Assembly: GCA_029239875.1 (NCBI GenBank)
Contig: JARBUD010000034.1
Location: 37,266-83,465, forward strand
DNA from: Xanthobacteraceae bacterium
Lineage (GTDB): Bacteria; Pseudomonadota; Alphaproteobacteria; Rhizobiales; Xanthobacteraceae
Length of the DNA: 46,200 bases
Direction of reading: 5' to 3'
Made by a program: the position numbers and the translations under genes
Shown here: positions 1-7,269 of the stretch, in pieces
Position numbering within the stretch: the first letter of the stretch is position 1
How the letters are laid out: every line of letters starts with the position of its first letter
The notes under the pieces: model-generated
Databases searched by the model: none
Told to the model about the DNA's origin: nothing
What the model saw: only the letters and a program-made list of their open reading frames with translations

Positions 1-45
1 GGGGGGGGGGGGGGGGGGGGCGGGGGGGGGGGGGGGGGGCGCCCC
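1..45. other. Poly-G contig edge
   Basis: Thirty-nine of the first 40 bases are G, with a single C at position 21. No coding or structural signal continues from it into the following sequence. Runs like this are typical of read or assembly artefacts at contig ends (two-colour chemistry reads 'no signal' as G), so I treat it as non-biological. Confidence 0.75.
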
Positions 46-75
46 ACTGCCGCGCCGGCTTCCCCCTCACCCCAA

Positions 76-98
76 CCCTCTCCCCCTCGGGGAGAGGG
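76..98. terminator. GC-rich palindromic repeat/hairpin after the zinc operon
   Basis: A perfect 10-bp inverted repeat, CCCTCTCCCC and GGGGAGAGGG, is separated by CTC and lies 9 bases beyond the stop codon of the minus-strand binding-protein gene. The arm with its 'CACCCCAACCCTCTCCCC' flank resembles a dispersed intergenic palindrome common in proteobacteria. It could end or stabilise the znu-type transcript. There is no clear U-tract, so intrinsic termination is not assured. Confidence 0.5.
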
Positions 99-106
99 GG
101 CAGTCC

Positions 107-1060
107 TCAGCTCGACAGCGCCGCGGAGAACTGGCGGATGTTGTTCTGCATCATGTCGATGTAGGTGCTCGCCGGGCCTTTGTCATCGGAGAGCGCGTCG
201 GAATAGAGCTCGCCGCCGATCTTGGCGTCGGTCTCGGCGGCGATGCGCTTGACGAGGCGCGGATCGGAGATGTTCTCCATGAACACCGCCGGGATCTTCT
301 CGGCCTTGATCTGGCGGATGATGCGGGCGACGTCCTTGGCCGACGCCTCGCTCTCGGTCGACACGCCCTGCGGCGCGATGAACTCCATGCCATAGGCGGC
401 GCCGAAATAGCCGAAGGCGTCGTGCGAGGTAATGATGCGGCGGCGCTCGGTGGGGATCGCCAGGATCGCCGCCTTCACCTGCGCGTCCAGCGCGTCGAGC
501 CTGGCCGTATAGGCGGCGGCGTTGGCCTCGTAGGTCGCCTTGCCCGCCGGATCGGCGGCGATCAACGCGTCACGGATATTGGCGACATAGACCTCGGCAT
601 TGTCGACCGACTGCCAGGCATGCGGGTCGGTGCCGCCATGATCGTGATCATGGCCGTGCGCGTCGGCCTTCTTGCTGTGGTCATGGTCGTGGTCGTCCTC
701 CTCCTCGGCCATCTCGCGCGGGGCGATGCCGGTGGTCGCGACGACGAGCTTCGCCTTGGTGCCGGACGCCTTCACCAGCCGGTCGATCCAGCCCTCGAAG
801 CCAAGGCCGTTGACGAAGACGAGCTTGGCGGCGGCGACCTTCTTGGCATCGGCCGGGGAAGGCTGGAAGACGTGCGCATCGCCATTGGGACCGACGAGGG
901 TGGAGACGGCGACACGATCGCCGCCGACCTGGCGCACGAAGTCGCCGAGGATGGAGAAAGTGGCGACGACCGGAATCTTCGCCGGCGCATCCTGCGCGGC
1001 GGCGGGAGTTATGAGGCCGAGCGCGAGCGCGGCAGCGAGCCAATGGCGGCGGGTCAGCAT
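107..1060 (-). CDS. znuA: Zinc-type ABC transporter substrate-binding protein
   Basis: This 317-residue periplasmic protein captures a divalent metal, most likely Zn(2+), for the adjacent permease and ATPase. It has an N-terminal signal peptide (about residues 1-22, ending in Ala-Ala-Ala-Gln), a first ligand His near residue 63 in 'DAHVF', an acidic and His-rich loop (residues about 120-141, with HDHDH and HGHDHDH), a second ligand His at 147 in 'DPHAW', and a later 'TSHDAFGYF' segment. This fits the cluster A-I (ZnuA/TroA) family, and the wording of several motifs is closer to AztC than to E. coli ZnuA. The His loop argues for zinc over manganese. The start is the ATG before a Leu-Thr-Arg-Arg signal sequence, 11 bases after the permease stop. 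It is the last gene of a four-gene operon. Confidence 0.88.
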   Translation of the reverse strand: MLTRRHWLAAALALGLITPAAAQDAPAKIPVVATFSILGDFVRQVGGDRVAVSTLVGPNGDAHVFQPSPADAKKVAAAKLVFVNGLGFEGWIDRLVKASGTKAKLVVATTGIAPREMAEEEDDHDHDHSKKADAHGHDHDHGGTDPHAWQSVDNAEVYVANIRDALIAADPAGKATYEANAAAYTARLDALDAQVKAAILAIPTERRRIITSHDAFGYFGAAYGMEFIAPQGVSTESEASAKDVARIIRQIKAEKIPAVFMENISDPRLVKRIAAETDAKIGGELYSDALSDDKGPASTYIDMMQNNIRQFSAALSS

Positions 1061-1071
1061 AAGGCTTCTCC

Positions 1072-1938
1072 TCAGGCTTCGAGATGGCGGCGCGGCATCA
1101 GGCGGGGCAGCAGCCCGCCCACCGGCCCGAACAGCACCGACAGCGCATAGGCGCCACCGGCGACGAGGATGATGGCGGGCCCGGAAGGCGCGCCGGAATG
1201 GTAGGAGACCAGCAGCCCGACCACGCCGGAGCCGCAGGCGATGAGCACCGCGATGGCGACGAGCGCGGTCAATTCGCGGGTCCAGAAGCGGGCCGCGGCG
1301 GCGGGCAGCATCATCATGCCGACCGCCAGCAGCGTGCCGAGCGCGTGGAAGCCGCCGACGAGGTTGAGCACCACCAAAGCGAGGAAGACGAGGTGCGAAG
1401 GCGCCCCCGCCCGGCTCACCGAGCGCAGGAAGCCGGGATCGACGCTCTCCAGCACCATGGGCCGCCAGAACAGCGCCAGCACCGCCAGCGTCAGCGACGA
1501 GATGGCGACGATCAGCAACAGCGTCGCGTCGTCGAGCGCCAGCACGGTGCCGAACAGCACATGCAGAAGATCGACATTCGAACCGCGCAGCGAGACGAGC
1601 AGCACGCCGAGCGCCAGCGAGACGAGGTAGAAGGCGGCGAGCGCCGCGTCCTCCTTCATCTCCGTGGCACGGGCTACCGCGCCGGCCCCCAGCGCCACCG
1701 CGAAGCCGGCCACCAGCCCGCCGGCGGTCATCGCCCAGAGGTTGAGCCCGGCGGCGAGGAAGCCAACCGCCGCGCCGGGCAGGATGGCGTGCGCCATGGC
1801 GTCGCCGGCAAGGCTCATGCGGCGCAACATCATCAGGACGCCGATGGGCCCGGCGCCGACGCCGAGCGCCAGCACGCCGACCAGCGCCCGGCGCATGAAG
1901 TCGAACTCGACGAAGGGGGAGAGGAGAAGATCGTACAT
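1072..1938 (-). CDS. znuB: Zinc-type ABC transporter permease
   Basis: A 288-residue polytopic membrane protein of the ABC-3 (ZnuB/TroC) family, which forms the channel for metal imported by the neighbouring binding protein and ATPase. Hydrophobic segments alternate through the whole chain, and the family stretch 'SLAGDAMAHAILPG' (residues about 42-55) is present; it belongs to the cytoplasmic loop that contacts the ATPase. Its ATG overlaps the TGA of the ATPase gene as ATGA, so the two are translationally coupled. A manganese or mixed-metal role cannot be excluded from sequence alone. Confidence 0.88.
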   Translation of the reverse strand: MYDLLLSPFVEFDFMRRALVGVLALGVGAGPIGVLMMLRRMSLAGDAMAHAILPGAAVGFLAAGLNLWAMTAGGLVAGFAVALGAGAVARATEMKEDAALAAFYLVSLALGVLLVSLRGSNVDLLHVLFGTVLALDDATLLLIVAISSLTLAVLALFWRPMVLESVDPGFLRSVSRAGAPSHLVFLALVVLNLVGGFHALGTLLAVGMMMLPAAAARFWTRELTALVAIAVLIACGSGVVGLLVSYHSGAPSGPAIILVAGGAYALSVLFGPVGGLLPRLMPRRHLEA

Positions 1939-2696
1939 CACGCCGCCTCCCCAGCCGTGTGGTGGCTCGGTGCACAGGCGGAAGCGCGGTCGTCCCACGC
2001 CTCGCACATGCGCCGCGCCTCGTTGAGGTTGGTTGGGGTGAGCACCTCGCGCGTGGCGCCCCATGCCACCGGCATGCGCGCCAGCAGCAGCGTCTGCGGA
2101 AAATGCACCCGCACCAATTCGAGGTCGTGCAGCACGGCGATCACCGTGCGGCCCTCGCCGTTCCAGCGCTCGACCAGCGCGGTGAGGTCGGCGACCGTGC
2201 CGGCGTCCAGAGCGGTGAAGGGCTCGTCGAGCAGGATCAGCCGCGCATCCTGCAGCAGCAGGCGGGCGAACAGCGTGCGCTGCATCTGCCCGCCCGAGAG
2301 CGTGCCGATGGGCCGTGTCTCGAAGCCTTCCAGCCCCACGGCGGCGATGGCGTGCTCGATCCGGTCGCGATCGGCGCGGCCGATGCCGCCGAACAGGCCG
2401 GAGCGGCGCCACAGTCCCATGGCGACGAGGTCGTAGACGTCGATCGGGAAGGAGCGGTCGACCTCCGCGGCCTGCGGCAGATAGGCGATCTCGCGCGCCG
2501 GCGTCGGCCCTTCTATGTGCCCGGCCAGCGGCGAGAGCACGCCGGCGATGCCCTTGAGCAGCGTCGACTTGCCGGCGCCGTTCGGCCCGCACACGGCGAG
2601 CAGCGCGCCTTCCGGCACGTCGCCGTCGAGGTGATGCACCGCCGGGTGGCGGTCATAGCCGAGCGTCAGGTCGCGAAAGGAGATCACGTTACCCAT
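1938..2696 (-). CDS. znuC: Zinc-type ABC transporter ATP-binding protein
   Basis: A 252-residue ABC ATPase that powers metal uptake. Walker A GPNGAGKST is at residues 37-45, the Q-loop 'YLPQ' near 72-75, the signature LSGGQ at 133-137, Walker B LILLDEP at 153-159 and the switch His at 190. The length and the position between a small His-rich protein and an ABC-3 permease support a metal role. The ATG lies inside an ATGA overlap with the upstream small gene, and its stop overlaps the permease start, so the operon is compact. No unusual residues were seen. Confidence 0.9.
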   Translation of the reverse strand: MGNVISFRDLTLGYDRHPAVHHLDGDVPEGALLAVCGPNGAGKSTLLKGIAGVLSPLAGHIEGPTPAREIAYLPQAAEVDRSFPIDVYDLVAMGLWRRSGLFGGIGRADRDRIEHAIAAVGLEGFETRPIGTLSGGQMQRTLFARLLLQDARLILLDEPFTALDAGTVADLTALVERWNGEGRTVIAVLHDLELVRVHFPQTLLLARMPVAWGATREVLTPTNLNEARRMCEAWDDRASACAPSHHTAGEAA

Positions 2697-2920
2697 CACG
2701 CGCCGCCCCAGATCACCGCGAGCGCAGCCGCCCAGAGCAGCGCCGCCAGCGGCAGGGCGATGGCGAGGCGCTGCACCGCCGAGAGTCGCAGCAGCGAGAA
2801 GCCCGGCCGCGCCGCGGGATGCCGCTCGCCCTCGGCATGGGAGTGATGGTGAGCATGAGCGTGCCCATGGCCATGAAGGTGTGGGCGATGCGGATCGGCG
2901 TGGGCAGGCACGGGCGGCAT
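2696..2920 (-). CDS. Small His-rich single-pass membrane protein, first gene of zinc operon
   Basis: A 74-residue protein. Residues about 8-32 carry a dense histidine run (HLHGHGHAHAHHHSHAEG), followed by a basic linker and one hydrophobic segment (about residues 52-72, 'LAIALPLAALLWAAALAVIW'). It has no recognised enzymatic domain. Its stop overlaps the ATPase start as ATGA, and two operator-like palindromes lie just upstream, so it is the first gene of the metal operon. The layout suggests a membrane-tethered zinc buffer or accessory to the importer, but that is inference. An in-frame ATG exists further upstream, inside the palindromes. I chose the ATG at 2920 because the protein then begins just after them. 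Confidence 0.7.
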   Translation of the reverse strand: MPPVPAHADPHRPHLHGHGHAHAHHHSHAEGERHPAARPGFSLLRLSAVQRLAIALPLAALLWAAALAVIWGGA

Positions 2921-2944
2921 GTCGGTCTCCGTCTCGACCGAAGT

Positions 2945-2992
2945 GATACAGTGTATCTTCGCACCCTGTCCAGCCGAAAGATACATTGTATC
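2945..2992 (-). promoter_or_regulatory. Paired 13-bp palindromes, putative metalloregulator operator
   Basis: GATACAGTGTATC (2945-2957) and GATACATTGTATC (2980-2992) are two perfect GATACA-N-TGTATC palindromes with centres 35 bp apart, immediately upstream of the His-rich/zinc importer operon. Repeated palindromes at this place are expected for a metal-dependent repressor of the Fur/Zur or MntR type. The sequence is not one I can match with certainty to a published Zur box, so the regulator is left open. Confidence 0.65.
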
Positions 2993-3061
2993 GACGCCGA
3001 GCCGACTTACGCCGAAGCCCGACGCGCAATTCCATTTCCTCCCTGATGACCGTCATCCTGA

Positions 3062-3244
3062 GAGCCTGACCCGTAATGGCTTTCAGGGCGGTGGGAGCCA
3101 CCTTTGGACCGTCATCCCCGGGCTTGGCCCGGGGAGCCACGACTTGCCGGGTGCTCCGAGCGGTACTTAAGGCGTGGATGGCCGGGCCAAGCCCGGCCGT
3201 GACGAGCCTCCAAGCATGTCGGTCATGAATTGCGGGTCAGGCTC
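3062..3244. repeat. Nested palindromic intergenic repeat
   Basis: Outer arms GAGCCTGACCCG (3062-3073) and CGGGTCAGGCTC (3233-3244) enclose an inner element (3110-3204) that starts CGTCATCC and ends in TGACG. The inner element contains two short hairpins, CCCCGGGC-TTG-GCCCGGGG and GGCCGGGC-CAA-GCCCGGCC. Such compound, GC-rich, 'GGGCTTGGCCCGGG'-type palindromes are dispersed intergenic repeats in Rhizobiales genomes. Most of the 3000-3489 spacer is this repeat, and I see no gene in it. Confidence 0.65.
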
Positions 3245-3273
3245 CGAGGACGACGTTGCACGCTTGGCCCCTG

Positions 3274-3299
3274 GGTGGCCGGGTCAAGCCCGACCATGA
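3274..3299. repeat. Partial copy of the palindromic repeat
   Basis: A single hairpin unit, GGCCGGGTCAAGCCCGACC within 3274-3299, is nearly identical to the right half of the inner element at 3110-3204, but with arms weakened by substitutions. It reads as a decayed second copy in the same spacer. Confidence 0.5.
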
Positions 3300-3489
3300 G
3301 GAAATACAAAGCTTTGCGCCCGACGAGGCCGCTGACCTAAGCCGACCTCCGGGGACGCACGAACCCGCCGCTGCGTCCAATTGATGGGGCCATCATGCGC
3401 CGCTGAGTCTCGACGGCGCGCCCACAGCGCCTTATGAGAGGGCGCCTTTCTTGCCGGCACTGCCGGCTCGTTCGCCCTGGAGCCCGTTC

Positions 3490-4017
3490 ATGGACATTTC
3501 CCGCATTTCGGCCGGATCGAATCCGCCTGACGAAATCCACGTCATCATCGAGATCCCGGCCGGCGGCTCGCCGGTGAAGTACGAGCTCGACAAGGAGTCG
3601 GGCGCGCTGTTCGTCGACCGCTTCCTGCACACGCCCATGGTCTATCCGGGCAATTACGGCTTCATCCCGCAGACGCTGGGCGACGATGGCGATCCGCTCG
3701 ACGTGGTCGTCATCTCGCCGTTCCCGCTGCTCGCCGGCTCGGTGATCTCGGCCCGCCCGATCGGCGTGCTGATGATGACCGACGAGAAGGGCGGCGACGA
3801 GAAGATCCTCGCCGTGCCGGCCAACTCGGTCTACCCGTACCATTCGAAGGTCGCGAACTACTCCGACCTGCCGGAACTCATCGTCCAGCAGGTCGAACAC
3901 TTCTTCAAGCACTACAAGGATCTGGAGAAGGGCAAGTCCGTCTCCATCGCCGGCTGGAAGGATACCGCCGGCGCACACGAAGTCATCCTGCAGGGGCTCG
4001 CCGCCTACAAGAAGTGA
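3490..4017 (+). CDS. ppa: Inorganic pyrophosphatase
   Basis: A 175-residue family I soluble pyrophosphatase. It hydrolyses PPi to phosphate in the cytoplasm with Mg(2+), pulling biosynthetic reactions forward. The family signature D-G-D-P-L-D is at residues 66-71, and the active-site neighbourhoods 'KYELDKESG' (about 30-38) and 'YPGNYGFIP' (52-60) are intact. Length matches bacterial hexameric enzymes. The ATG at 3490 has GGAG about eight bases upstream. An in-frame ATG 13 codons earlier would add a non-conserved tail and was not used. It is monocistronic, closed by a strong terminator. Confidence 0.95.
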   Translation: MDISRISAGSNPPDEIHVIIEIPAGGSPVKYELDKESGALFVDRFLHTPMVYPGNYGFIPQTLGDDGDPLDVVVISPFPLLAGSVISARPIGVLMMTDEKGGDEKILAVPANSVYPYHSKVANYSDLPELIVQQVEHFFKHYKDLEKGKSVSIAGWKDTAGAHEVILQGLAAYKK

Positions 4018-4040
4018 GGCGACTGAAACCGATACGGAGA

Positions 4041-4064
4041 GGCCCGGGCTCGCCCGGGCCTTTT
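4041..4064 (+). terminator. Rho-independent terminator of ppa
   Basis: A perfect 9-bp stem GGCCCGGGC/GCCCGGGCC with a two-base TC loop (4041-4060) is followed directly by TTTT. It lies 24 bases after the ppa stop, between convergent genes. Confidence 0.88.
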
Positions 4065-4074
4065 GCGTTCTGGA

Positions 4075-4893
4075 TCAGGCGGCCCCACCGCCGAGCGGCC
4101 CATCCGGCAGGCGCGACAGGTCGAAGCGGTGGACGTCGGCCAGCAGCGCAATGAAGGCGCGCGCGCCATAGAGCGCGCAGGCCTCGCCCTTCTCCTTCGA
4201 GGCTTCGGTGGCGTCGCCCATGGCCCCTGCGGGCTGAATGTCCTGCGCCATCCAGCCAAAGCCGGCCGGCGAGCCGGCGCGCAGATAGTCGAACTCCTGC
4301 TCCATGGCGAGCGTCACCGGCGGGAAGTCGCGGATTTCGCCTTCCTTGACCGTGTCGGGGCGGAAAGCCTGCATCAGCGAGGTCTCGACCCCGCCGGCAT
4401 GGATGCCGTGCTGGCGCTCCTGCGCCGAGAACAGCCCCTCGGGATAGCCGAAGCGGTGCCAGGAGATGGTCACGGCCAGCATGCCAAGCCGGGCGCGCAG
4501 GTCGCGCGTCACGATGTCGAGGATCGGCACGTTGCCGCCATGCGAATTGACGACGACCAGCTTGCGCACCCCGGCGCGGTGCACGCTCTCGCCGATCTCC
4601 GTCCAGGCGCGGATCACCGTCTCGGCGGAAAGGGTCAGCGTGCCGGGGAAATGGATGTGCTCGTTCGACTTGCCGATGGCCTGAAGCGGCAGGAACACCG
4701 CCGGGATGTCGTCCGGCAGCCGCTGCACGACTTCTTTCAGGTAGCCCTCGCCGATGAAGGTATCGACACCGACCGGCAGATGCGGCCCGTGCTGTTCCAC
4801 CGCCGCGACCGGCAGCACGGCGATCCAGTTCTGCGTGTCGCCCTCGGCGAAGTCGGGCCAGGTCAGTTCGGTCCAGAAGCGTTTGGGGGGCAT
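4075..4893 (-). CDS. Creatininase family protein (creatinine amidohydrolase-like)
   Basis: A 272-residue member of the creatininase superfamily of metal-dependent amidohydrolases, which open cyclic or formyl amides. Visible metal/catalytic motifs are 'VEQHGPHLPVGVD' (Glu33, His35, Asp44), 'NSHGGN' near residues 114-119, and a downstream 'GIHAGGVETS' stretch. The family also includes MftE and formamide hydrolases, so true creatinine activity is not shown. It lies 39 bases after the RidA gene on the same strand, and that pair diverges from an importer/amidohydrolase operon. This supports a role in degrading a nitrogen compound, possibly a lactam or amide intermediate. Confidence 0.82.
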   Translation of the reverse strand: MPPKRFWTELTWPDFAEGDTQNWIAVLPVAAVEQHGPHLPVGVDTFIGEGYLKEVVQRLPDDIPAVFLPLQAIGKSNEHIHFPGTLTLSAETVIRAWTEIGESVHRAGVRKLVVVNSHGGNVPILDIVTRDLRARLGMLAVTISWHRFGYPEGLFSAQERQHGIHAGGVETSLMQAFRPDTVKEGEIRDFPPVTLAMEQEFDYLRAGSPAGFGWMAQDIQPAGAMGDATEASKEKGEACALYGARAFIALLADVHRFDLSRLPDGPLGGGAA

Positions 4894-4932
4894 GGCGATG
4901 TGTCCGGCACGAGGGAGACTAGCGTTCTAGGC

Positions 4933-5322
4933 TCAGTCGACCCGCGCCGCCAGCGCCTCGATCTCCACCTTGAACTCCGGGCGGGTGAAGCCGGAGACGA
5001 TCATCAGCGTCGAGGCCGGGGGCGGATCGGCGATGAAGCGGTCGCGCGCCGCCATGTAGCCGGCCATGTGGGCCCGGTCGGTGACATAGGCGTTGAGCCG
5101 GACGATGTCGGCCGGCCCCATGCCGGCCTCGGCGAGGCAGGCGGCGATGGCGGCAAGGCAGATTTCCGCCTGTGCCTCCGCCTCCTCAGGGATGGCATCG
5201 TCGACCGAGATGCCGAGCTGGCCGGAGACCAGCAGCAGCCGTGCGCCGGCCGGCACCTCGACGGCGTGGCTGTAGCGGGCGAAGGGGCGGCGGATGGCGG
5301 AGGGGACGAGATGACGCAGCAT
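4933..5322 (-). CDS. RidA family protein
   Basis: A 129-residue RidA/YjgF/UK114 protein. Family members are small trimeric enzymes that deaminate reactive enamine/imine intermediates, and some act in pyrimidine or aminophenol catabolism. Central 'LLLVSGQLGIS' and C-terminal 'ASTLMIVSGF' plus 'FKVEIEALAA' segments are visible. The canonical Arg position falls in the 'IVRLNAYVTDRAHM' region, but assignment of the catalytic Arg is uncertain. I chose the ATG at 5322 to give the usual family length; an upstream in-frame ATG would add 25 non-conserved residues. It is divergent from the importer operon at 5470. Confidence 0.82.
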   Translation of the reverse strand: MLRHLVPSAIRRPFARYSHAVEVPAGARLLLVSGQLGISVDDAIPEEAEAQAEICLAAIAACLAEAGMGPADIVRLNAYVTDRAHMAGYMAARDRFIADPPPASTLMIVSGFTRPEFKVEIEALAARVD

Positions 5323-5362
5323 GGCAGGCTCAACGAAACGGGTGAAATGGGCGGCGCGATGT

Positions 5363-5396
5363 TGATGCACGGGCCGTCGCCAGCGTATGTGCATCA
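5363..5396. promoter_or_regulatory. Inverted repeat in the divergent ridA/importer promoter
   Basis: TGATGCAC (5363-5370) and GTGCATCA (5389-5396) form a perfect 8-bp inverted repeat with an 18-base spacer, in the 147-base gap between two divergent operons. Half-site centres are 26 bp apart. It is a plausible regulator site controlling both directions; the regulator is unknown. Confidence 0.5.
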
Positions 5397-5469
5397 CGAT
5401 TAAGCTCGCCTATCATGACGGCAGACGATCCGTAACGCACCGCCCCTTCGCACCCGGATGGAGACTTCG

Positions 5470-6477
5470 ATGCGCCTGCGTTTCCCGCGCTTGCGTTCCC
5501 TCGCCCCTCTTGCCGCTCTCGCCGCCCTTGCCTTCAGCGCCCCCGCGAACGCCGCCGACAAGGTGACCTTCGGCACCAACTGGGTGGCGCAGGCCGAGCA
5601 TGGCGGCTTCTACCAGGCGGTGGCCGACGGCACCTACGAGAAGTACGGGCTGAACGTGACCATCGTGCCGGGCGGCCCGCAGGCCAACAATCGGCTGCTG
5701 CTGCCGGTGGGCAAGATCGATTTCTACATGGGCGCCAACATGCTGCAGGCGTTCTCCTCCGTGGTGGAGGGGATTCCGACGGTGATCGTCGCCGCGATGT
5801 TCCAGAAGGACCCGCAGGTGCTGATCGCCCATCCGGACGTCGAGAAGTTCGAGGACCTGAAGACCCGAACGCTGTTCATCTCCAAGGAAGGGCTTGCGAG
5901 CTACTACCAGTGGCTGGTCGCCGATTACGGCTTCAGCGAGAAGCAGGTGAAGCCCTACACCTTCAACGCCGCGCCCTTCCTTGTCGACAAGAACAGCGCC
6001 ATGCAGGGCTACGTCACCTCCGAGCCGTATGCGGTCGAGCAGCAGGGCGGCTTCAAGCCCAAGCTGTTCCTGCTGGCGGATTACGGCTTCGACACCTACG
6101 CCACCACGATCGAAACCCGCACCCAGCTGGTGGAGCAGAACCCGGATCTCGTGCAGCGCTTCGTCGATGCCTCGATCATCGGCTGGTACAATTATCTCTA
6201 CGGCGACAACGCCAAGGCCAACGCACTGATCAAGCAAGATAATCCGGAGATGACGGACGCGATGATCGCCTTCTCCATCGAGAAGATGAAGGAGTACGGC
6301 ATCGTCGATTCCGGCGACACCAAGACGATGGGCGTCGGCGCCATGACCGATGCGCGGGTGAAGAGCTTCTACGACAAGATGGTGCAGGCGAAGGTGGTCA
6401 AGCCGGACATCGACTACAAGAAGTCCTACACGCTGAAGTTCGTCGACAAGGGCGTGGGCAAGGAGCTGGCGAAGTAG
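5470..6477 (+). CDS. NMT1/THI5-like ABC transporter substrate-binding protein
   Basis: A 335-residue periplasmic binding protein of the NMT1/THI5-like (SsuA/ThiY) fold. A signal peptide with hydrophobic Leu/Ala-rich core ends near 'ANAADK'. The opening 'VTFGTNWVAQAEHGGFYQA' segment is characteristic of ThiY/pyrimidine-precursor and related binding proteins. The stop codon overlaps the next gene's GTG by one base. The ATG at 5470 is preceded by GGAGA at seven bases' distance, so I prefer it to the ATG at 5458. Ligand is unknown; the cytosine-deaminase-like enzyme in the same operon makes a pyrimidine-like or other N-heterocyclic ligand plausible. Confidence 0.85.
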   Translation: MRLRFPRLRSLAPLAALAALAFSAPANAADKVTFGTNWVAQAEHGGFYQAVADGTYEKYGLNVTIVPGGPQANNRLLLPVGKIDFYMGANMLQAFSSVVEGIPTVIVAAMFQKDPQVLIAHPDVEKFEDLKTRTLFISKEGLASYYQWLVADYGFSEKQVKPYTFNAAPFLVDKNSAMQGYVTSEPYAVEQQGGFKPKLFLLADYGFDTYATTIETRTQLVEQNPDLVQRFVDASIIGWYNYLYGDNAKANALIKQDNPEMTDAMIAFSIEKMKEYGIVDSGDTKTMGVGAMTDARVKSFYDKMVQAKVVKPDIDYKKSYTLKFVDKGVGKELAK

Positions 6478-7259
6478 TGCCGGACATGGCCTCCCCGCTC
6501 CTCCGCCTCGAAGGCGTCGGCAAGCGCTTCGCCAATTCCACGACCGCTCTGGAGGGCCTCGACATGGAGGTCCGGCAGGGCGAGTTCCTCTCGCTGCTCG
6601 GCCCCTCGGGCTGCGGCAAGTCGACGGCGCTGCGCCTCATCGCTGGCCTGACCGAGCCGACCACTGGGCGCATCGACTGGAACGGCGCCGAGGCGGCGCG
6701 CGATGCCGACGGCCGGCGCTCCATTGGCTTCGTGTTCCAGGAACCGACGCTGATGCCCTGGGCCAGCGTCTTCGCCAATGTCCACCTGCCGCTCAAGCTC
6801 GCAGGGGTCTCCCGCGGCAAGGCGGAGCCCGCCATCGCCGAGGCGCTGGAACTGGTCGGGCTGGAAGGCTTTCGCGACGCCTATCCGCGCGAGCTCTCCG
6901 GCGGCATGAAGATGCGCGTCTCCATCGCCCGGGCGCTCGTCACCAAGCCGCGCCTGCTGCTGATGGACGAGCCCTTCGCGGCACTCGACGAGATCACCCG
7001 CTTCAAGCTGAACAACGATCTCCTGCAAGTCTGGCGGCAGCTCGGCTGCACCATCGTCTTCGTGACCCATTCAGTGTTCGAATCGGTGTTCCTGTCCTCG
7101 CGCATCCTGGTCTTCCGCGCCCGGCCGGGGCGGGTCTCGGCGGAGCTTTCCATCGACCCAAACCAGCCGCGCGACGACGCCTTCCGCACCTCGCCGGAAT
7201 ATGCCGGGCTGTGCCGCGAGACCTCGCTGGCGCTGGCTCGCGCGATGGAAGCGCGCTGA
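6477..7259 (+). CDS. ABC transporter ATP-binding protein (nitrate/sulfonate/THI5 class)
   Basis: A 260-residue ATPase that energises the neighbouring permease. Walker A GPSGCGKST, Q-loop 'VFQEPTLMPW', Walker B 'LLLMDEPFAALD' and switch His in 'VTHS' are intact; the signature is LSGGM, one residue away from the usual LSGGQ. The GTG at 6477 shares one base with the upstream stop; an ATG at 6486 three codons inside is an alternative start. The 'EPTLMPW' wording is typical of SsuB/TauB/ThiZ-like ATPases. Confidence 0.88.
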   Translation: MPDMASPLLRLEGVGKRFANSTTALEGLDMEVRQGEFLSLLGPSGCGKSTALRLIAGLTEPTTGRIDWNGAEAARDADGRRSIGFVFQEPTLMPWASVFANVHLPLKLAGVSRGKAEPAIAEALELVGLEGFRDAYPRELSGGMKMRVSIARALVTKPRLLLMDEPFAALDEITRFKLNNDLLQVWRQLGCTIVFVTHSVFESVFLSSRILVFRARPGRVSAELSIDPNQPRDDAFRTSPEYAGLCRETSLALARAMEAR

Positions 7260-7269
7260 GGGAAAGCGG

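Noticed and set aside
1..40. Possible G-quadruplex or telomere-like structure
   Set aside because: A near-homopolymer at a contig edge is much more likely a sequencing artefact.
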